DNA from: Gemmatimonadaceae bacterium | GTDB taxonomy: Bacteria > Gemmatimonadota > Gemmatimonadetes > Gemmatimonadales > Gemmatimonadaceae | NCBI GenBank assembly: GCA_019694735.1 | Contig: JAIBBJ010000064.1 | Location: 40,893 to 104,892, forward strand | Length of the DNA stretch: 64,000 bases | Direction: 5' to 3' | Shown: positions 12,086 to 20,937 of the stretch, one piece after another | Position numbering within the stretch: the stretch's first letter is position 1 | Layout of the letters: each line of letters begins with the position of its first letter | Position numbers and translations under genes: made by a program | The notes under the pieces: generated by a model | Database searches by the model: none | What the model saw: the letters and a program-made list of their open reading frames with translations, nothing else | Told to the model about the DNA's origin: nothing

Positions 12086-12480
12086 TGGAGGGCTCCCTTC
12101 TTCCAGATGTAGACGTAGCCGGCGAGGAGGATGGCGACGAAGACGAGCATCTCGCCGAGGCCGAAGAACGAGATGGAGGCCGCGGGGCAGGCGCCGTTGA
12201 CGAGGGGGACGGCGCAGGAGAGCTGCCGGAAGTAGGCGCCCCAGGGGATCATGAACACCGTCTCGATGTCGAAGACGATGAAGAGCATGGCCACCATGTA
12301 GAACTTGACCGAGAAGCGCTCGCGCGCGTCGGCGATGACCGGGATGCCTGACTCGTAGGGCTGCTGCTTGACCGGCGTCGGGCGAGGGCGCGTGATGAGG
12401 TGCGCGAGCCCGAGGATCAGGACGGCATTCGCGACGACGAAGCCGACGAGGAGCAGGACGGGGAGATACGTCCGTTCCAT
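12076..12480 (-). CDS. nuoA: NADH-quinone oxidoreductase subunit A
   Basis: This is the first gene of the nuo operon, a three-helix membrane subunit of 134 residues. The conserved [10 protein letters not shown] loop and the following [20 protein letters not shown] segment are diagnostic. No good Shine-Dalgarno sequence is visible directly before the ATG. The start is 25 bases downstream of a perfect palindrome likely to act as operator. Confidence 0.96.
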   Translation of the reverse strand: MERTYLPVLLLVGFVVANAVLILGLAHLITRPRPTPVKQQPYESGIPVIADARERFSVKFYMVAMLFIVFDIETVFMIPWGAYFRQLSCAVPLVNGACPAASISFFGLGEMLVFVAILLAGYVYIWKKGALQWD

Positions 12481-12504
12481 TTCCGGGGGGGAGGGAGACG
12501 GGTG

Positions 12505-12528
12505 AGTTCGTGAAAGATTTCACGAACT
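12505..12528. promoter_or_regulatory. Rex-like operator palindrome upstream of nuoA
   Basis: Two 11-base arms, AGTTCGTGAAA and TTTCACGAACT, are perfect inverted repeats separated by GA. The core reads GTGAA-N4-TTCAC, which matches the known Rex repressor consensus (TTGTGAA-N4-TTCACAA) except for one symmetric substitution in each half. It also fits GTGA-N6-TCAC, so a CRP/FNR-family protein is the main alternative. It sits 25-48 bases upstream of the nuoA start on the nuo side of the nuoA-dcd intergenic region, where a repressor could block transcription. Rex binding is inference. Confidence 0.6.
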
Positions 12529-12656
12529 TCATACTTTCGGGTGGGGAAGGTAGCGGCGCGCGGTCCCCGAAGCAACCACGAACGAGTATCGGCCGGTGGG
12601 TGCAAGTGCGTGGGGTGTCACGAGATGGGGCGTCAATCCCGAGACGAAGATTCGGA

Positions 12657-12685
12657 TTGAGGGGAGCGGTGCCGGATGCTACGTT
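12657..12685 (+). promoter_or_regulatory. Possible sigma-70-type promoter of dcd
   Basis: TTGAGG at 12657 and TACGTT at 12680 are separated by 17 bases, 41 bases before the chosen dcd start. Four of six and three of six positions match the consensus hexamers. This is weak evidence and the call is tentative. Confidence 0.25.
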
Positions 12686-12726
12686 ATCGGCGCGACCGCC
12701 ACCGTCACCCTCTTCCCTGCCCGCCC

Positions 12727-13281
12727 GTGTCGATCAAGAACGACCGTTGGATCACCGAGATGGCCACCAAGCACGGCATGATCGAGCCCTTCGAGTCCTC
12801 GCAGAAGCGGGACGGGGTGGTGTCGTACGGGGTGTCGGCGTACGGCTACGACATGCGGGTGGCGCCGGAGTACCGAATCTTCACCAACGTGCTGAGCTCG
12901 GTGGTGGACCCGAAGCACTTCGACCCGAAGTCGTTCGTGGAGTTCGAGGGGGACGTGTGCATCGTGCCGCCGAACTCGTTCGCCCTGGCGCGGAGCGTGG
13001 AGTACTTCCGGATCCCGCGGAACGTGATGACGATCACGGTGGGCAAGTCCACGTACGCGCGGTGCGGGATCATCACGAACGTCACGCCGTTCGAGCCGGA
13101 GTGGGAGGGGTACGTGACGTTGGAGATCTCCAATACGACGCCGTTGCCGGCGAAGATCTACTCGAATGAGGGGATCGCGCAGGTGTTGTTCTTTGAAGGG
13201 GATGAAGGGCCCTTGGTCTCGTATCGGGACAAGAAGGGGAAGTACCAGGGGCAGGTCGGGGTGACGTTGCCGAGGATCTAG
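12727..13281 (+). CDS. dcd: dCTP deaminase
   Basis: The enzyme deaminates dCTP to dUTP (or to dUMP in bifunctional forms), supplying dUMP for thymidylate synthesis. The 184 residues match the usual length. The active-site stretch [11 protein letters not shown] and the catalytic glutamate in [15 protein letters not shown] are present, with the trimer-type C-terminus [20 protein letters not shown] prefer the GTG at 12727 (VSIKNDRW) because conserved Dcd sequence begins there. An in-frame ATG at 12676 would add 17 low-complexity residues. It is divergent from nuoA. Confidence 0.93.
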   Translation: MSIKNDRWITEMATKHGMIEPFESSQKRDGVVSYGVSAYGYDMRVAPEYRIFTNVLSSVVDPKHFDPKSFVEFEGDVCIVPPNSFALARSVEYFRIPRNVMTITVGKSTYARCGIITNVTPFEPEWEGYVTLEISNTTPLPAKIYSNEGIAQVLFFEGDEGPLVSYRDKKGKYQGQVGVTLPRI

Positions 13282-13508
13282 TCGTGCGCACGCGGCCGCG
13301 CGTGGACGGCTTCAAGAGTCTCGTGGACACTGCGATACGTTTCGGTGCGCTGACTTGCTTTGCCGGCCGATAGGCCGTGGGAACGAGCAGTATCCTCGAG
13401 GCAATGATGTTCCTTCCTTCGCTAGCCGGCCGAACGTCCGTCGATGCGGCGATGCACGTTCGAGACAGATCAGGGAACGGAGCAGACCTCGTGGGCGGGC
13501 GCTGACGC

Positions 13509-14285
13509 CTACGGCAGCACCAGCACCTCGAACGACCGCACGCGCACCATCGCCAGCCCGTCCCCGTTCACGATCGCCACCGACACGCCGGCCGCGTCGA
13601 TCGCCTGCCCGGCCGCGAACCCCGTGAACGCGAACTCGAAGTGGTCGGTGACCTCCCCGATCGCGAGCCGGGCCCGTGCGTTCATCGGCGGCGCCGTCGG
13701 CCGCCGGTCCAGTTCGATCTCGAGCACGAACGGCACCGGGGGCGACGACCACGGCGACAGGTCCGCGTACGACCGGTGATCCACCTCCGCGTGGTTCACG
13801 CCGCTGCCCGGCGCGTTGAGCCGGATGCCCGTCGGGCGGAACTGGCACGTCGCCGCGCATCGCACGTCGGCCTTCACGTCAGCCGCCGTCCCCGACTTGA
13901 GCAGCACGCCCACCGCCCACGTGCCGGTCCCCGGTCCGACGGGCGGCAGGTGCGGCCCGTGATGCGGCGGGTGCGTCACCGGCGCGCCGAAGCTCGCGTA
14001 GGGCCGCTCGAACACCGCGCGCAGCCGCACCTGCCCGCCCGCCGGGATCGGGTCCACCAGGAACGCGCCGAGGGAGACCGGGTCGGCGAACGGCTGCGGC
14101 GCGCCGCCGCCCGGCGGCGACACCGTGGCGGGGCGCACCACGGTGAGGGTCATCCCCTGCCAGAACTTCGTCTGCGTGTACGGATGCCGGTACGCGCTCG
14201 CGCCCTCCTGCAGCGCGATCCCCGGGGAGGGCGCGACGTCGGGCGCATAGCCGCCCAGCGTGAAGTCGTAGAACGCTCGGCTCAT
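13509..14285 (-). CDS. Protein of unknown function
   Basis: I do not recognise this 258-residue protein. The ATG at 14285 (MSRAFYDFTLGG) is preceded by GGAG at a proper distance, which favours it over an in-frame start 19 codons upstream. The sequence lacks an obvious signal peptide or membrane helix. It has histidine/proline-rich stretches around residues 103-114 (THPPHHGPHLPP) and a beta-rich C-terminal half with FVLEIELDRRPT. It lies just downstream of a lipoprotein gene and converges on dcd across about 230 bases in which I see no gene. Confidence 0.7.
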   Translation of the reverse strand: MSRAFYDFTLGGYAPDVAPSPGIALQEGASAYRHPYTQTKFWQGMTLTVVRPATVSPPGGGAPQPFADPVSLGAFLVDPIPAGGQVRLRAVFERPYASFGAPVTHPPHHGPHLPPVGPGTGTWAVGVLLKSGTAADVKADVRCAATCQFRPTGIRLNAPGSGVNHAEVDHRSYADLSPWSSPPVPFVLEIELDRRPTAPPMNARARLAIGEVTDHFEFAFTGFAAGQAIDAAGVSVAIVNGDGLAMVRVRSFEVLVLP

Positions 14286-14310
14286 CGAGGTCTCCGTGTG
14301 AAGGGTCGGC

Positions 14311-15183
14311 TCAGCAGGTCCAGTACTCGATCCCGCCCGCACTCGGCGGCAGCGGTGCCTTCTCCGCCATCCGCCGCACCGGGCCCGTCGCCCGCAGCGA
14401 GCCGCGTCGCCCGGCCGCGTCCTCCAGCACCACCTCCACGCCGGCGGTCGCGTCGGTGATGAGCGTCCCGTCGAGCGAGACGACGAACACCTGGTTGCTC
14501 CACAGGTACTCCTCCCACGGGAGCAGGTGCTTCCGCTCGCCGCCCGCGAGGTCCACCCGCCCGAGGCAAAGGCCGGAGCGCCAGTCGCCCATCGTCACCT
14601 CCACGGCGAGCACGCGCACCGCCGGATGTCCGTCAGGGACGCGCAGTTCAAGGGCCGGCGTGTACGCGACGTATGGGCAGTCCCACACGCAGCCCACGCG
14701 GTGCTCGATCACCTCGAACCGTTCGATCACCGCGGCGTCGGTCGCCGGCGGCACCGCGTCCACCGGGAAAAAAGCCTCGGCGTTCACCGTTCCGGCCGAC
14801 GCCCGCAGCGTCAGCGTGCCGGGGCCGGTGAACGTGATCTGCGCGAGGAGCTCCTTCCGCGACACCGGCGTCCCGCGGGTGACGTCCACCACCTGCACCG
14901 CATCGAGCCGCGCGACGAGCGTGTCGGAGAGCGCGAGCCGCACGCCCGTCGGGTCCATCGCGTCGCCGTAGGCGTCGCGCGCGGCGACGGCGATCCAGTG
15001 CCGCGCCCCCACCACCCAGCGCTGGTCCGCCCCCGGCGCGCCGATGATCTCGAGGTGCGCCACCTGCGTGCCGCGCGGGGGCCCGGGGACCGGCGGCTCC
15101 ACGGGGCCCGTGACGGGGACTTCCTTGCCGCCGCCGCAGGCGACGACGGCGGCCGCGAGCGCGGCGACGAACGAACGGCGCAT
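14311..15183 (-). CDS. Putative lipoprotein, unknown function
   Basis: This 290-residue protein starts MRRSFVAALAAAVVACGGGK, a short signal with a lipobox-like VVAC, so the mature protein should be lipid-anchored. A GAGG precedes the ATG at 15183. The middle part (VRLALSDTLVARLD, then ITFTGPGTLTLRASAGTV) resembles an immunoglobulin-like beta domain. Further on are cysteines in HRVGCVWDCPYV that could pair, and one near the C-terminus (EYWTC). It may be co-transcribed with the gene at 13509. Function unknown. Confidence 0.75.
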   Translation of the reverse strand: MRRSFVAALAAAVVACGGGKEVPVTGPVEPPVPGPPRGTQVAHLEIIGAPGADQRWVVGARHWIAVAARDAYGDAMDPTGVRLALSDTLVARLDAVQVVDVTRGTPVSRKELLAQITFTGPGTLTLRASAGTVNAEAFFPVDAVPPATDAAVIERFEVIEHRVGCVWDCPYVAYTPALELRVPDGHPAVRVLAVEVTMGDWRSGLCLGRVDLAGGERKHLLPWEEYLWSNQVFVVSLDGTLITDATAGVEVVLEDAAGRRGSLRATGPVRRMAEKAPLPPSAGGIEYWTC

Positions 15184-15201
15184 GGCATCCTCACGCACCA
15201 G

Positions 15202-15242
15202 GGTGGCCGATCGCCGCGGAGCGTCCGCGGCGATCGGCCACC
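15202..15242 (-). terminator. 19-bp perfect hairpin between lipoprotein genes
   Basis: The arms GGTGGCCGATCGCCGCGGA (15202-15220) and its exact complement at 15224-15242 are separated by only three bases. The hairpin lies 68 bases after the stop of the 15311 gene and 18 bases before the start of the next gene on the same strand. No T-run follows on either side, so it may be a Rho-independent-like terminator without a tail, or an RNA-stabilising or attenuating element. Confidence 0.5.
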
Positions 15243-15310
15243 ATCCTAGGAGGGCAGCGCCAAGGAATCGTCTGACGCGCGGAGGGGGAGACCGCCGCGC
15301 GTCCGGTGCG

Positions 15311-15826
15311 TCAGTTCCCGCCCCGCACGAACCCCACCGCCGTCGCCGTCCCGCCGACCCGCAGGTTCGTCAACACTGTTCGCTCCGCGTTCGCCGCGAG
15401 CTGGTAGCCGATGGTGAGCTTCGGCTCCGCCAGCTTCGTGATCCCCACGTCCACGCCCGCGGCCGTGATCGTCGCCGACACCCGCCCCGGCGTCCCGAGG
15501 CTGCGCCGCACCACCACCGGCGTGCCGTCCGCCGCGTAGTAGCTCACGTAGCGGATCGCCGACCCGCCGATCGCGCCCTTCGACGTCACCAGCGTGAACT
15601 CCACCCACACCTCCTGGAACGTCCCGTCCGGGAGCCGGAAGCGCGACGTGGGGCTCTCCACCCACAGCCCGTCGAAGGGGCCCGCGGCCTCCGGGGTCCC
15701 CGCCCCCTTGGCGTTGGCGACCGTCGCCGCCCCCTGCGTGTCGGGGCCGAACGGTGTGCCCGGCTCGGCGCAGGCGGTGGCGAGGAGGGCGAGCGTGGCG
15801 AGGGCGAGGATCGGCGTGCGCGACAT
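15311..15826 (-). CDS. Putative lipoprotein, unknown function
   Basis: This 171-residue protein starts MSRTPILALATLALLATACA, a typical lipoprotein signal with the lipobox TAC. GGAG lies upstream of the ATG at 15826. The mature part has GLWVESPTSRFRLPDGTFQE and an internal run of beta-strand-like segments ending TAVGFVRGGN. No family was recognised. The roughly 295 bases between it and the kinase at 16122 hold no gene that I can support and probably contain divergent promoters. Confidence 0.75.
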   Translation of the reverse strand: MSRTPILALATLALLATACAEPGTPFGPDTQGAATVANAKGAGTPEAAGPFDGLWVESPTSRFRLPDGTFQEVWVEFTLVTSKGAIGGSAIRYVSYYAADGTPVVVRRSLGTPGRVSATITAAGVDVGITKLAEPKLTIGYQLAANAERTVLTNLRVGGTATAVGFVRGGN

Positions 15827-16121
15827 CGTGTGGAGCTCCGTGTGGTGCGTGAGGGGTCCTGCGGTGTGCCACCCCTCAAGGCAAGAACGCCGCCGCGGGC
15901 CGCAGTCACCTAACCGCTTGCACCGCAACGCGGTGGATCTCCTGCGCGGCATCTCGCCACCTCCGTTTCGTTCCATCGCTCTCCCGTTTCGATGCGGCGG
16001 ACGATACTGGGGTCGGCGCCCGGCCCCGCGTCCGGGCGCTCGCGCGAGAGCGGCCGTCCCCTGCATAGCGCTCCGGACCCGTCGCGCGTAGCATCAGCGC
16101 AGGGACGCCGCCCCAGCACCC

Positions 16122-17642
16122 GTGAACCAGCCCATCATCGTCACGCTGTACGACCAGGCCGCGCAGGTCCGCTGGATCCTGCACGCCGCCTGCGCCGCGA
16201 CGTTCGCCCTCGCGATGGGCCTCCTCGCCCTGCGCCTGCGGCGGCCGCTGATGCGCACCATCGCCGCCGTCTGGGTCTGGCAGCTCGTGATCGCGCTCAA
16301 CCTCGTCGCCTACTTCTACTGGCGCACCTGGTTCACCGACCACGTCCCCATCCGCGTCCTCGGCACCCTCGCGCTGCACCTGCCGTCGCTCGTGATGGCG
16401 CCCCTGCTCCGCCGCCTGCGCGAGACGCTCGAGGACGGCGAGGAGTTCCTCGACCGCGCGCCGGTGCGCGTCGCGCCGTGGGCGCTCGCCGGTGCCGTCA
16501 CCACCGTCCTCTTCGAACTCGCCCGCTCCGCGTGGCCCGACGCCGCGACGACGCTCACCTTCAGCGTCTCGCGCGCGATCGCGGTGGTGCCCTACCTCTA
16601 CGCGCTCTGGCCGCGCCCGGCGCGCGCCGGCGGCGGGCCGGACACGGCCGAACGCGAGGCCGCGGCCCGCGAGGCGGGGTTCGCCGCCGAGGCGTTCCGT
16701 TTCGCACTCGGCCTCCGCGCCGTCGTCATCGGGGTGGACTTCGTCGTCCGCGTGATCCCCTGGCAGGACAGCATGGCCGACGGCCTCACCGTCTTCGTCG
16801 TCCTCAGCAACCTCGTCGGCCTCGTCGCGTTCGGGACGATCCTCCTCTTCGTCGCCCTCGAGAACGAGCGCACCGCCGTGATGCGCCAGACCGCGGCGCT
16901 CCACGCCGCGGAGCTGCGCGCGGCGCACTCGCAGCGGCTGGAGAGCCTCGGCCGCCTCGCCAGCGGCGTCGCCCACGACTTCAACAACGTCCTCGCGGTC
17001 GTCGTCGGCGCCTCCGGCGAGGCGGCACGCCACCTCCCCAAGGACGCGCCGATCCGCCCCGACCTCGACGCCATCGAGGCTGCCGGCCGCCAGGGGATGG
17101 CGCTCACGCGGCAGCTGCTCGACTACGCGCGCCAGCGCCCCGCCGGCACGCGCCGGTTCGTCCCGGCCGATGTCGTCCGCACGATGGCACCGATCTGCGA
17201 CCGCCTCGTCACCGCCCCGGGGCGCATCGCGTGGATGCTCTCCGCGACGGCGCCGCTGCAGATGGACGCGTCGCAGTTCGAGCAGGTGGTGATGAACCTC
17301 GTCGTGAACGCGCGCGACGCGATGGAGGCCGCCCCGGGCACCATCACGGTGTCGCTGGCCGACGAGTCCGTCGGCACCGGCAGCGCCCCGGCGCGCCTCG
17401 CGCCGGGCGCCTACGTGCGGCTCTCGGTCGCCGACACGGGCTGCGGGATCCCCGCCGAGCTGCTGCCGAGCATCTTCGAGCCGTTCGTCACCACCAAGGA
17501 GGCCCGCGGCGGCACGGGGCTCGGGCTCGCGACCGTGCAGCACATCGCGCGCGCGACGGGGGGCGACGTGGCGGTGGAGAGTGCGGTCGGTCAGGGCACG
17601 ACGGTCCGCGTCTGGTTCGCGGCGGCCGCGGCGGCGGCCTGA
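16122..17642 (+). CDS. Membrane sensor histidine kinase
   Basis: This 506-residue kinase has about seven hydrophobic helices in the first 250 residues, a short coiled segment, then a HisKA domain with phosphoacceptor H285 in SGVAHDFNNVLAV. A HATPase follows: N box VMNLVVNARDAME, G1 box DTGCGIP, F box FEPFVTTK and G2 box GGTGLGLATVQ. The H box and catalytic domain are of the NtrB-like HDFNN class. The start is a GTG. No response regulator is adjacent, so it is an orphan here. The C-terminus is an alanine run. The ligand or signal is unknown. Confidence 0.92.
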   Translation: MNQPIIVTLYDQAAQVRWILHAACAATFALAMGLLALRLRRPLMRTIAAVWVWQLVIALNLVAYFYWRTWFTDHVPIRVLGTLALHLPSLVMAPLLRRLRETLEDGEEFLDRAPVRVAPWALAGAVTTVLFELARSAWPDAATTLTFSVSRAIAVVPYLYALWPRPARAGGGPDTAEREAAAREAGFAAEAFRFALGLRAVVIGVDFVVRVIPWQDSMADGLTVFVVLSNLVGLVAFGTILLFVALENERTAVMRQTAALHAAELRAAHSQRLESLGRLASGVAHDFNNVLAVVVGASGEAARHLPKDAPIRPDLDAIEAAGRQGMALTRQLLDYARQRPAGTRRFVPADVVRTMAPICDRLVTAPGRIAWMLSATAPLQMDASQFEQVVMNLVVNARDAMEAAPGTITVSLADESVGTGSAPARLAPGAYVRLSVADTGCGIPAELLPSIFEPFVTTKEARGGTGLGLATVQHIARATGGDVAVESAVGQGTTVRVWFAAAAAAA

Positions 17643-17856
17643 CGCGACGGGCCGAGCGGGGATCGCCGGCGAGGGCGTGATCGAGGAGGTCGCGGATCCC
17701 GAGCCGGTCCGCCCACGCCCGAATCAGGCCCTGATCGAGCGCCGCCCCCTGCGAGGCGATGATCACCCGCATGTCGCGCCATTGGCGCTCCGACACCTCG
17801 ACCTGGCGGGCCGCGAACGCAGGGCTGGCGTCGGGCGAGAGGGGACGGACCGGCAT
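17642..17856 (-). pseudogene. Remnant resembling the C-terminus of a nucleotidyltransferase-like protein
   Basis: In the gap between the kinase and the CotH gene, the minus strand encodes MPVRPLSPDASPAFAARQVE, then SERQWRDMRVIIASQGAALD and RAWADRLGIRDLLDHALAGD. The last segment looks like the end of AbiEii/DUF6036-type nucleotidyltransferases (a W-A-x-x-L-G-x-x-D-L-L pattern; my recollection of the family). The frame then runs on into the antisense of the kinase until a stop at 17488, with sequence that looks non-coding. The N-terminal catalytic part of such a protein is missing. A short real gene cannot be excluded. Confidence 0.35.
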
Positions 17857-17932
17857 GGCACTGATCCGCGCGCACGGTCCCTCGGATGCCACGCCGTCCG
17901 GGCGGCGCACCCGGCCGCTATCTTGCCCCGGG

Positions 17933-19210
17933 ATGGTCCTCCGCCGTCCCGCGGGCGCGCTCGCGCTCCTCGTCCTCCTCGCCGCCTGCTTCGGGGCCGA
18001 CGGCGTCACGCCGCCGGCGGCCCCGCCGCCGGCCGAGATCGGCCGCTTCCCCACCCTGGTCGTCACCACCGCGGGCGGCGCCGCGATCACCTCGCGCGAG
18101 ACCTACGTGCCCGGCACCTGGCGCCTCGTGGACACCAACGCCACGCTCCTCGCCGAGGGCGCGCTCGACATCCGCGGGCGCGGCAACTCCACCTGGGACA
18201 TGCCGAAGAAGCCGTACCGCGTGCGGCTCGCCGCCGGCGCCGCGCTCCTCGGGATGCCCAGCAACCGCCATTGGGCGCTCCTCGCCAACTACGCCGACAA
18301 GACGCTCCTCCGCAACGACCTCGTCTTCGACCTCGGCCGCCGCCTCGGCGCCGCCTACGTGCCGCGCGCCCGCTTCGTCCACCTCGAGCTCAACGGATCG
18401 TATGATGGCGTGTACCAGCTCACCGAGCACATCCGCGTGGACCCGGTGCGCGTCAACATCCCCGAGCTCCGCATCGGCGACACCACCGCGGCCGTCATCA
18501 CCGGCGGGTACCTGCTGGAGGTGGACGAGCGTTTCGGCGAGGAGTTCTGCTGGCGGACGCCGCGGGCCGCGATGGCCGTCTGCGCGAAGAGCCCCGAGAC
18601 CCTCGCGCGGCCGGGATGGGAGCGCCAGCAGGCCTACATCACCGGCTACCTCCGCGAACTCGAGGACGCGCTCTACGGCCCCGGCTTCGCCGACCCGGCC
18701 ACCGGCTACGCGGCCTACCTCGACGTGCCATCGGCGGTGGACTACCTGCTCGTCAACGAGCTCGTGAAGAACGTGGACGGCAACCTGCGGCTCAGCACCT
18801 ACCTCACCAAGCCGCGCGGCGGCCCGCTCACCTTCGGCCCGCTCTGGGACTTCGACATCACGCTCGGCAACGTGAACTACGGCGGCGCTGACGCGACCGA
18901 GGGGTGGCAGGTGGCGACGGCGCCGTGGTTCGCGCGGCTGCTGCAGGACCCGGCGTTCGTGCAGCGCGTGAAGGACCGTTGGCGGCAGCTGCGCGCCGAC
19001 GGGACGATCACCGCCTGGCAGTTCTCCCTGGTCACGCGGGCGCAGTACATGAGCGCCGAGCAGCAGCGCAACTTCGCGCGCTGGCCGATCCTCTCCACCT
19101 GGGTCTGGCCCAACCGCGTCGTGACGGGGAGCTACGACGGCGAGGTGTGGGCGATGCGCGAGTGGCTGGCGGCGCGGGTGGGGTGGATGGACGCGCAACT
19201 CCGCGACTGA
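17933..19210 (+). CDS. CotH family kinase-like lipoprotein
   Basis: CotH proteins are atypical protein kinases first known from spore coats. They are also found as exported proteins in many non-spore-formers. This 425-residue protein starts MVLRRPAGALALLVLLAACF, a lipoprotein signal. Family motifs are IRGRGNSTWDMPKKPYRV, WALLANYADKTLLRNDL, LNGSYDGVYQLTEHIRV and the metal-binding region FGPLWDFDITLGN. The ATG at 17933 was chosen over an upstream in-frame start because the signal begins there. The substrate is unknown. Confidence 0.88.
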   Translation: MVLRRPAGALALLVLLAACFGADGVTPPAAPPPAEIGRFPTLVVTTAGGAAITSRETYVPGTWRLVDTNATLLAEGALDIRGRGNSTWDMPKKPYRVRLAAGAALLGMPSNRHWALLANYADKTLLRNDLVFDLGRRLGAAYVPRARFVHLELNGSYDGVYQLTEHIRVDPVRVNIPELRIGDTTAAVITGGYLLEVDERFGEEFCWRTPRAAMAVCAKSPETLARPGWERQQAYITGYLRELEDALYGPGFADPATGYAAYLDVPSAVDYLLVNELVKNVDGNLRLSTYLTKPRGGPLTFGPLWDFDITLGNVNYGGADATEGWQVATAPWFARLLQDPAFVQRVKDRWRQLRADGTITAWQFSLVTRAQYMSAEQQRNFARWPILSTWVWPNRVVTGSYDGEVWAMREWLAARVGWMDAQLRD

Positions 19211-19249
19211 CGGGGTCCGCGCGTCCGGCCCCGACGCTAGCTTCCCCTC

Positions 19250-20827
19250 GTGCACGAGACCGCCCCCCAACTCCTGCTCGGCATCACCCTCGCCGCGCTG
19301 GTCGTGGCGCTCTCCGCCCTCGCCCGGCGGCTGCCCATCCCGTCGCCGATCCTCCAGGTCGCCGCCGGCGCCGCGATCGCGGTCATCCCCGGGCTCCCCA
19401 TCCCGGCGCTCTCCCCCGACGTCGTCTTCTTCGTCTTCCTCCCGCCCATCCTCTGGGCGGCGGCGTACTTCACGTCGCTCCGCGAGTTCCGCGCGAACCT
19501 CCGCCCCATCGGCCTCCTCGCCATCGGGCTCGTCGTCGCCACCACCGCCGTCGTCGCGCTCGTCGCCCGCGCGCTCATCCCCGGGATGCCGTGGCCCGTC
19601 GCCGTCGCGCTCGGCGCCATCGTCTCCCCGCCCGACGCCGTCGCCGCGGCCGCGATCGTCTCGCGCCTCCCCGTCCCGCGCCGCGTCATCGTGATCCTCG
19701 AGGGCGAGTCGCTCGTCAACGACGCCTCCGCGCTGGTCCTCTACCGCACCGCCGTCGCCGCGGCCGTCACCGGCGCGTTCAGCTGGGGCGAGAGCGTCGT
19801 CCGCTTCTTCATCGATGCCGGCGTCGGCGCCGCGATCGGCCTCGCCGTCGGCTGGCTCGTCATCGAGGCCGCGCGTCGCACGCGCGACTCGCTCGCCGAG
19901 GTGCTGCTGACGCTCGCCGGGCCGTACGTGGCGTGGATCGCAGCCGAGACGCTCCACGTGTCGGCGGTGCTGGCCTGCGTCGCGGGCGGGCTGTACGTGC
20001 GGCAGCACCTCTCGACCGCCGTCGCACCGCTTTCCCGCATCCAGGCCCGCGCGGTGTGGGACCTCCTCGTCTTCACGCTCAACGCGGTGATCTTCCTGCT
20101 CCTCGGCGCGCAGAGCTCCGCGCTCGTCGCCGACGTGCCCCCCGGGATGCTCTGGGCCACCGTGCGCGCCGGGCTCGTCCTCGGCGTCGTCGCCATCGTC
20201 GTGCGGCTGCTCTGGGTCCCGCTCGGCACCTGGCTGCCCCGGTGGTTCGACGCGCGGATCCGGCAGAAGGAGCCCGCGCCGAACCCGAAGGCGGTCGTGC
20301 TGGTCGGCTGGACGGCGATGCGCGGCATCGTCTCCCTCGCCTCGGCGCTCGCCCTGCCGCTCACCCTCGCCGACGGCAGCGCCTTCCCGCACCGCGGCGA
20401 GATCCTGCTGATGACGGTGGTGATCGTCGGCCTCACCCTCGTGGTGCAGGGGCTGACGCTGGAGCCGATCCTCCGGTGGATGCGCTTCACGCCGGAGACC
20501 GCGCATCATCACGAGATGAAGCTCGCCCGGCGCGAGACGACCCGCCGGGCGATCGAGACGCTGGACGACCTCTCGCGCGAGGCGGGCGTGGATGCGCGGG
20601 ACGTGACCTGGCTCAAGCGCGAGATGCAGGAGCGCCTCGCCGAGGCGCAGCAGCACGGCGGGAGCGAGGCGGGGCGGCGGCAGCTCCGGCTCGCGACGAT
20701 CGCGGCGCAGCGGCGGATGCTGGTGCGGTTGCGGAACGAGGACGCGATCAGCGACGAGGTCTTGCGGGAGCTGGAGCAGGAGCTGGACCTGGAGGCGATA
20801 CGGGTCGGGGGTGGGGAGGCGCGGTGA
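19250..20827 (+). CDS. Na+/H+ antiporter, CPA1/NhaP-like
   Basis: This 525-residue membrane protein has about twelve helices and the CPA1 signatures FVFLPPILWAAAY, IVSPPDAVAAAAI and EGESLVNDASALVLYR, which hold the ion-binding aspartates and the conserved glutamate. The helix GWTAMRGIVSLASALALP carries the arginine typical of this family. A cytosolic tail of about 100 charged residues follows (from about 420), rich in arginine and glutamate and probably helical. Expected role: exchange of cytoplasmic sodium for protons. The start is GTG, 39 bases after the CotH stop. Confidence 0.93.
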   Translation: MHETAPQLLLGITLAALVVALSALARRLPIPSPILQVAAGAAIAVIPGLPIPALSPDVVFFVFLPPILWAAAYFTSLREFRANLRPIGLLAIGLVVATTAVVALVARALIPGMPWPVAVALGAIVSPPDAVAAAAIVSRLPVPRRVIVILEGESLVNDASALVLYRTAVAAAVTGAFSWGESVVRFFIDAGVGAAIGLAVGWLVIEAARRTRDSLAEVLLTLAGPYVAWIAAETLHVSAVLACVAGGLYVRQHLSTAVAPLSRIQARAVWDLLVFTLNAVIFLLLGAQSSALVADVPPGMLWATVRAGLVLGVVAIVVRLLWVPLGTWLPRWFDARIRQKEPAPNPKAVVLVGWTAMRGIVSLASALALPLTLADGSAFPHRGEILLMTVVIVGLTLVVQGLTLEPILRWMRFTPETAHHHEMKLARRETTRRAIETLDDLSREAGVDARDVTWLKREMQERLAEAQQHGGSEAGRRQLRLATIAAQRRMLVRLRNEDAISDEVLRELEQELDLEAIRVGGGEAR

Positions 20828-20937
20828 TGGCGCCTCCCTTGCGCAGCCCCCGTCCCGGCGCGCTAGCATTGCGGGGGACGGTTCCCCTTCCCCCCAGTCG
20901 TCGCACACCGAGTGCCGGCCCCCGGAGGGCCTTCCAT

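Noticed and set aside
13282..13508. Short open frames between dcd and the unknown gene at 13509
   Set aside because: They lack recognisable sequence, Shine-Dalgarno sites and plausible composition; the region looks like a plain convergent spacer.
17918..20908. A 996-residue minus-strand open frame
   Set aside because: It is antisense to the CotH and antiporter genes, both of which have clear family motifs. Its composition is low-complexity shadow.
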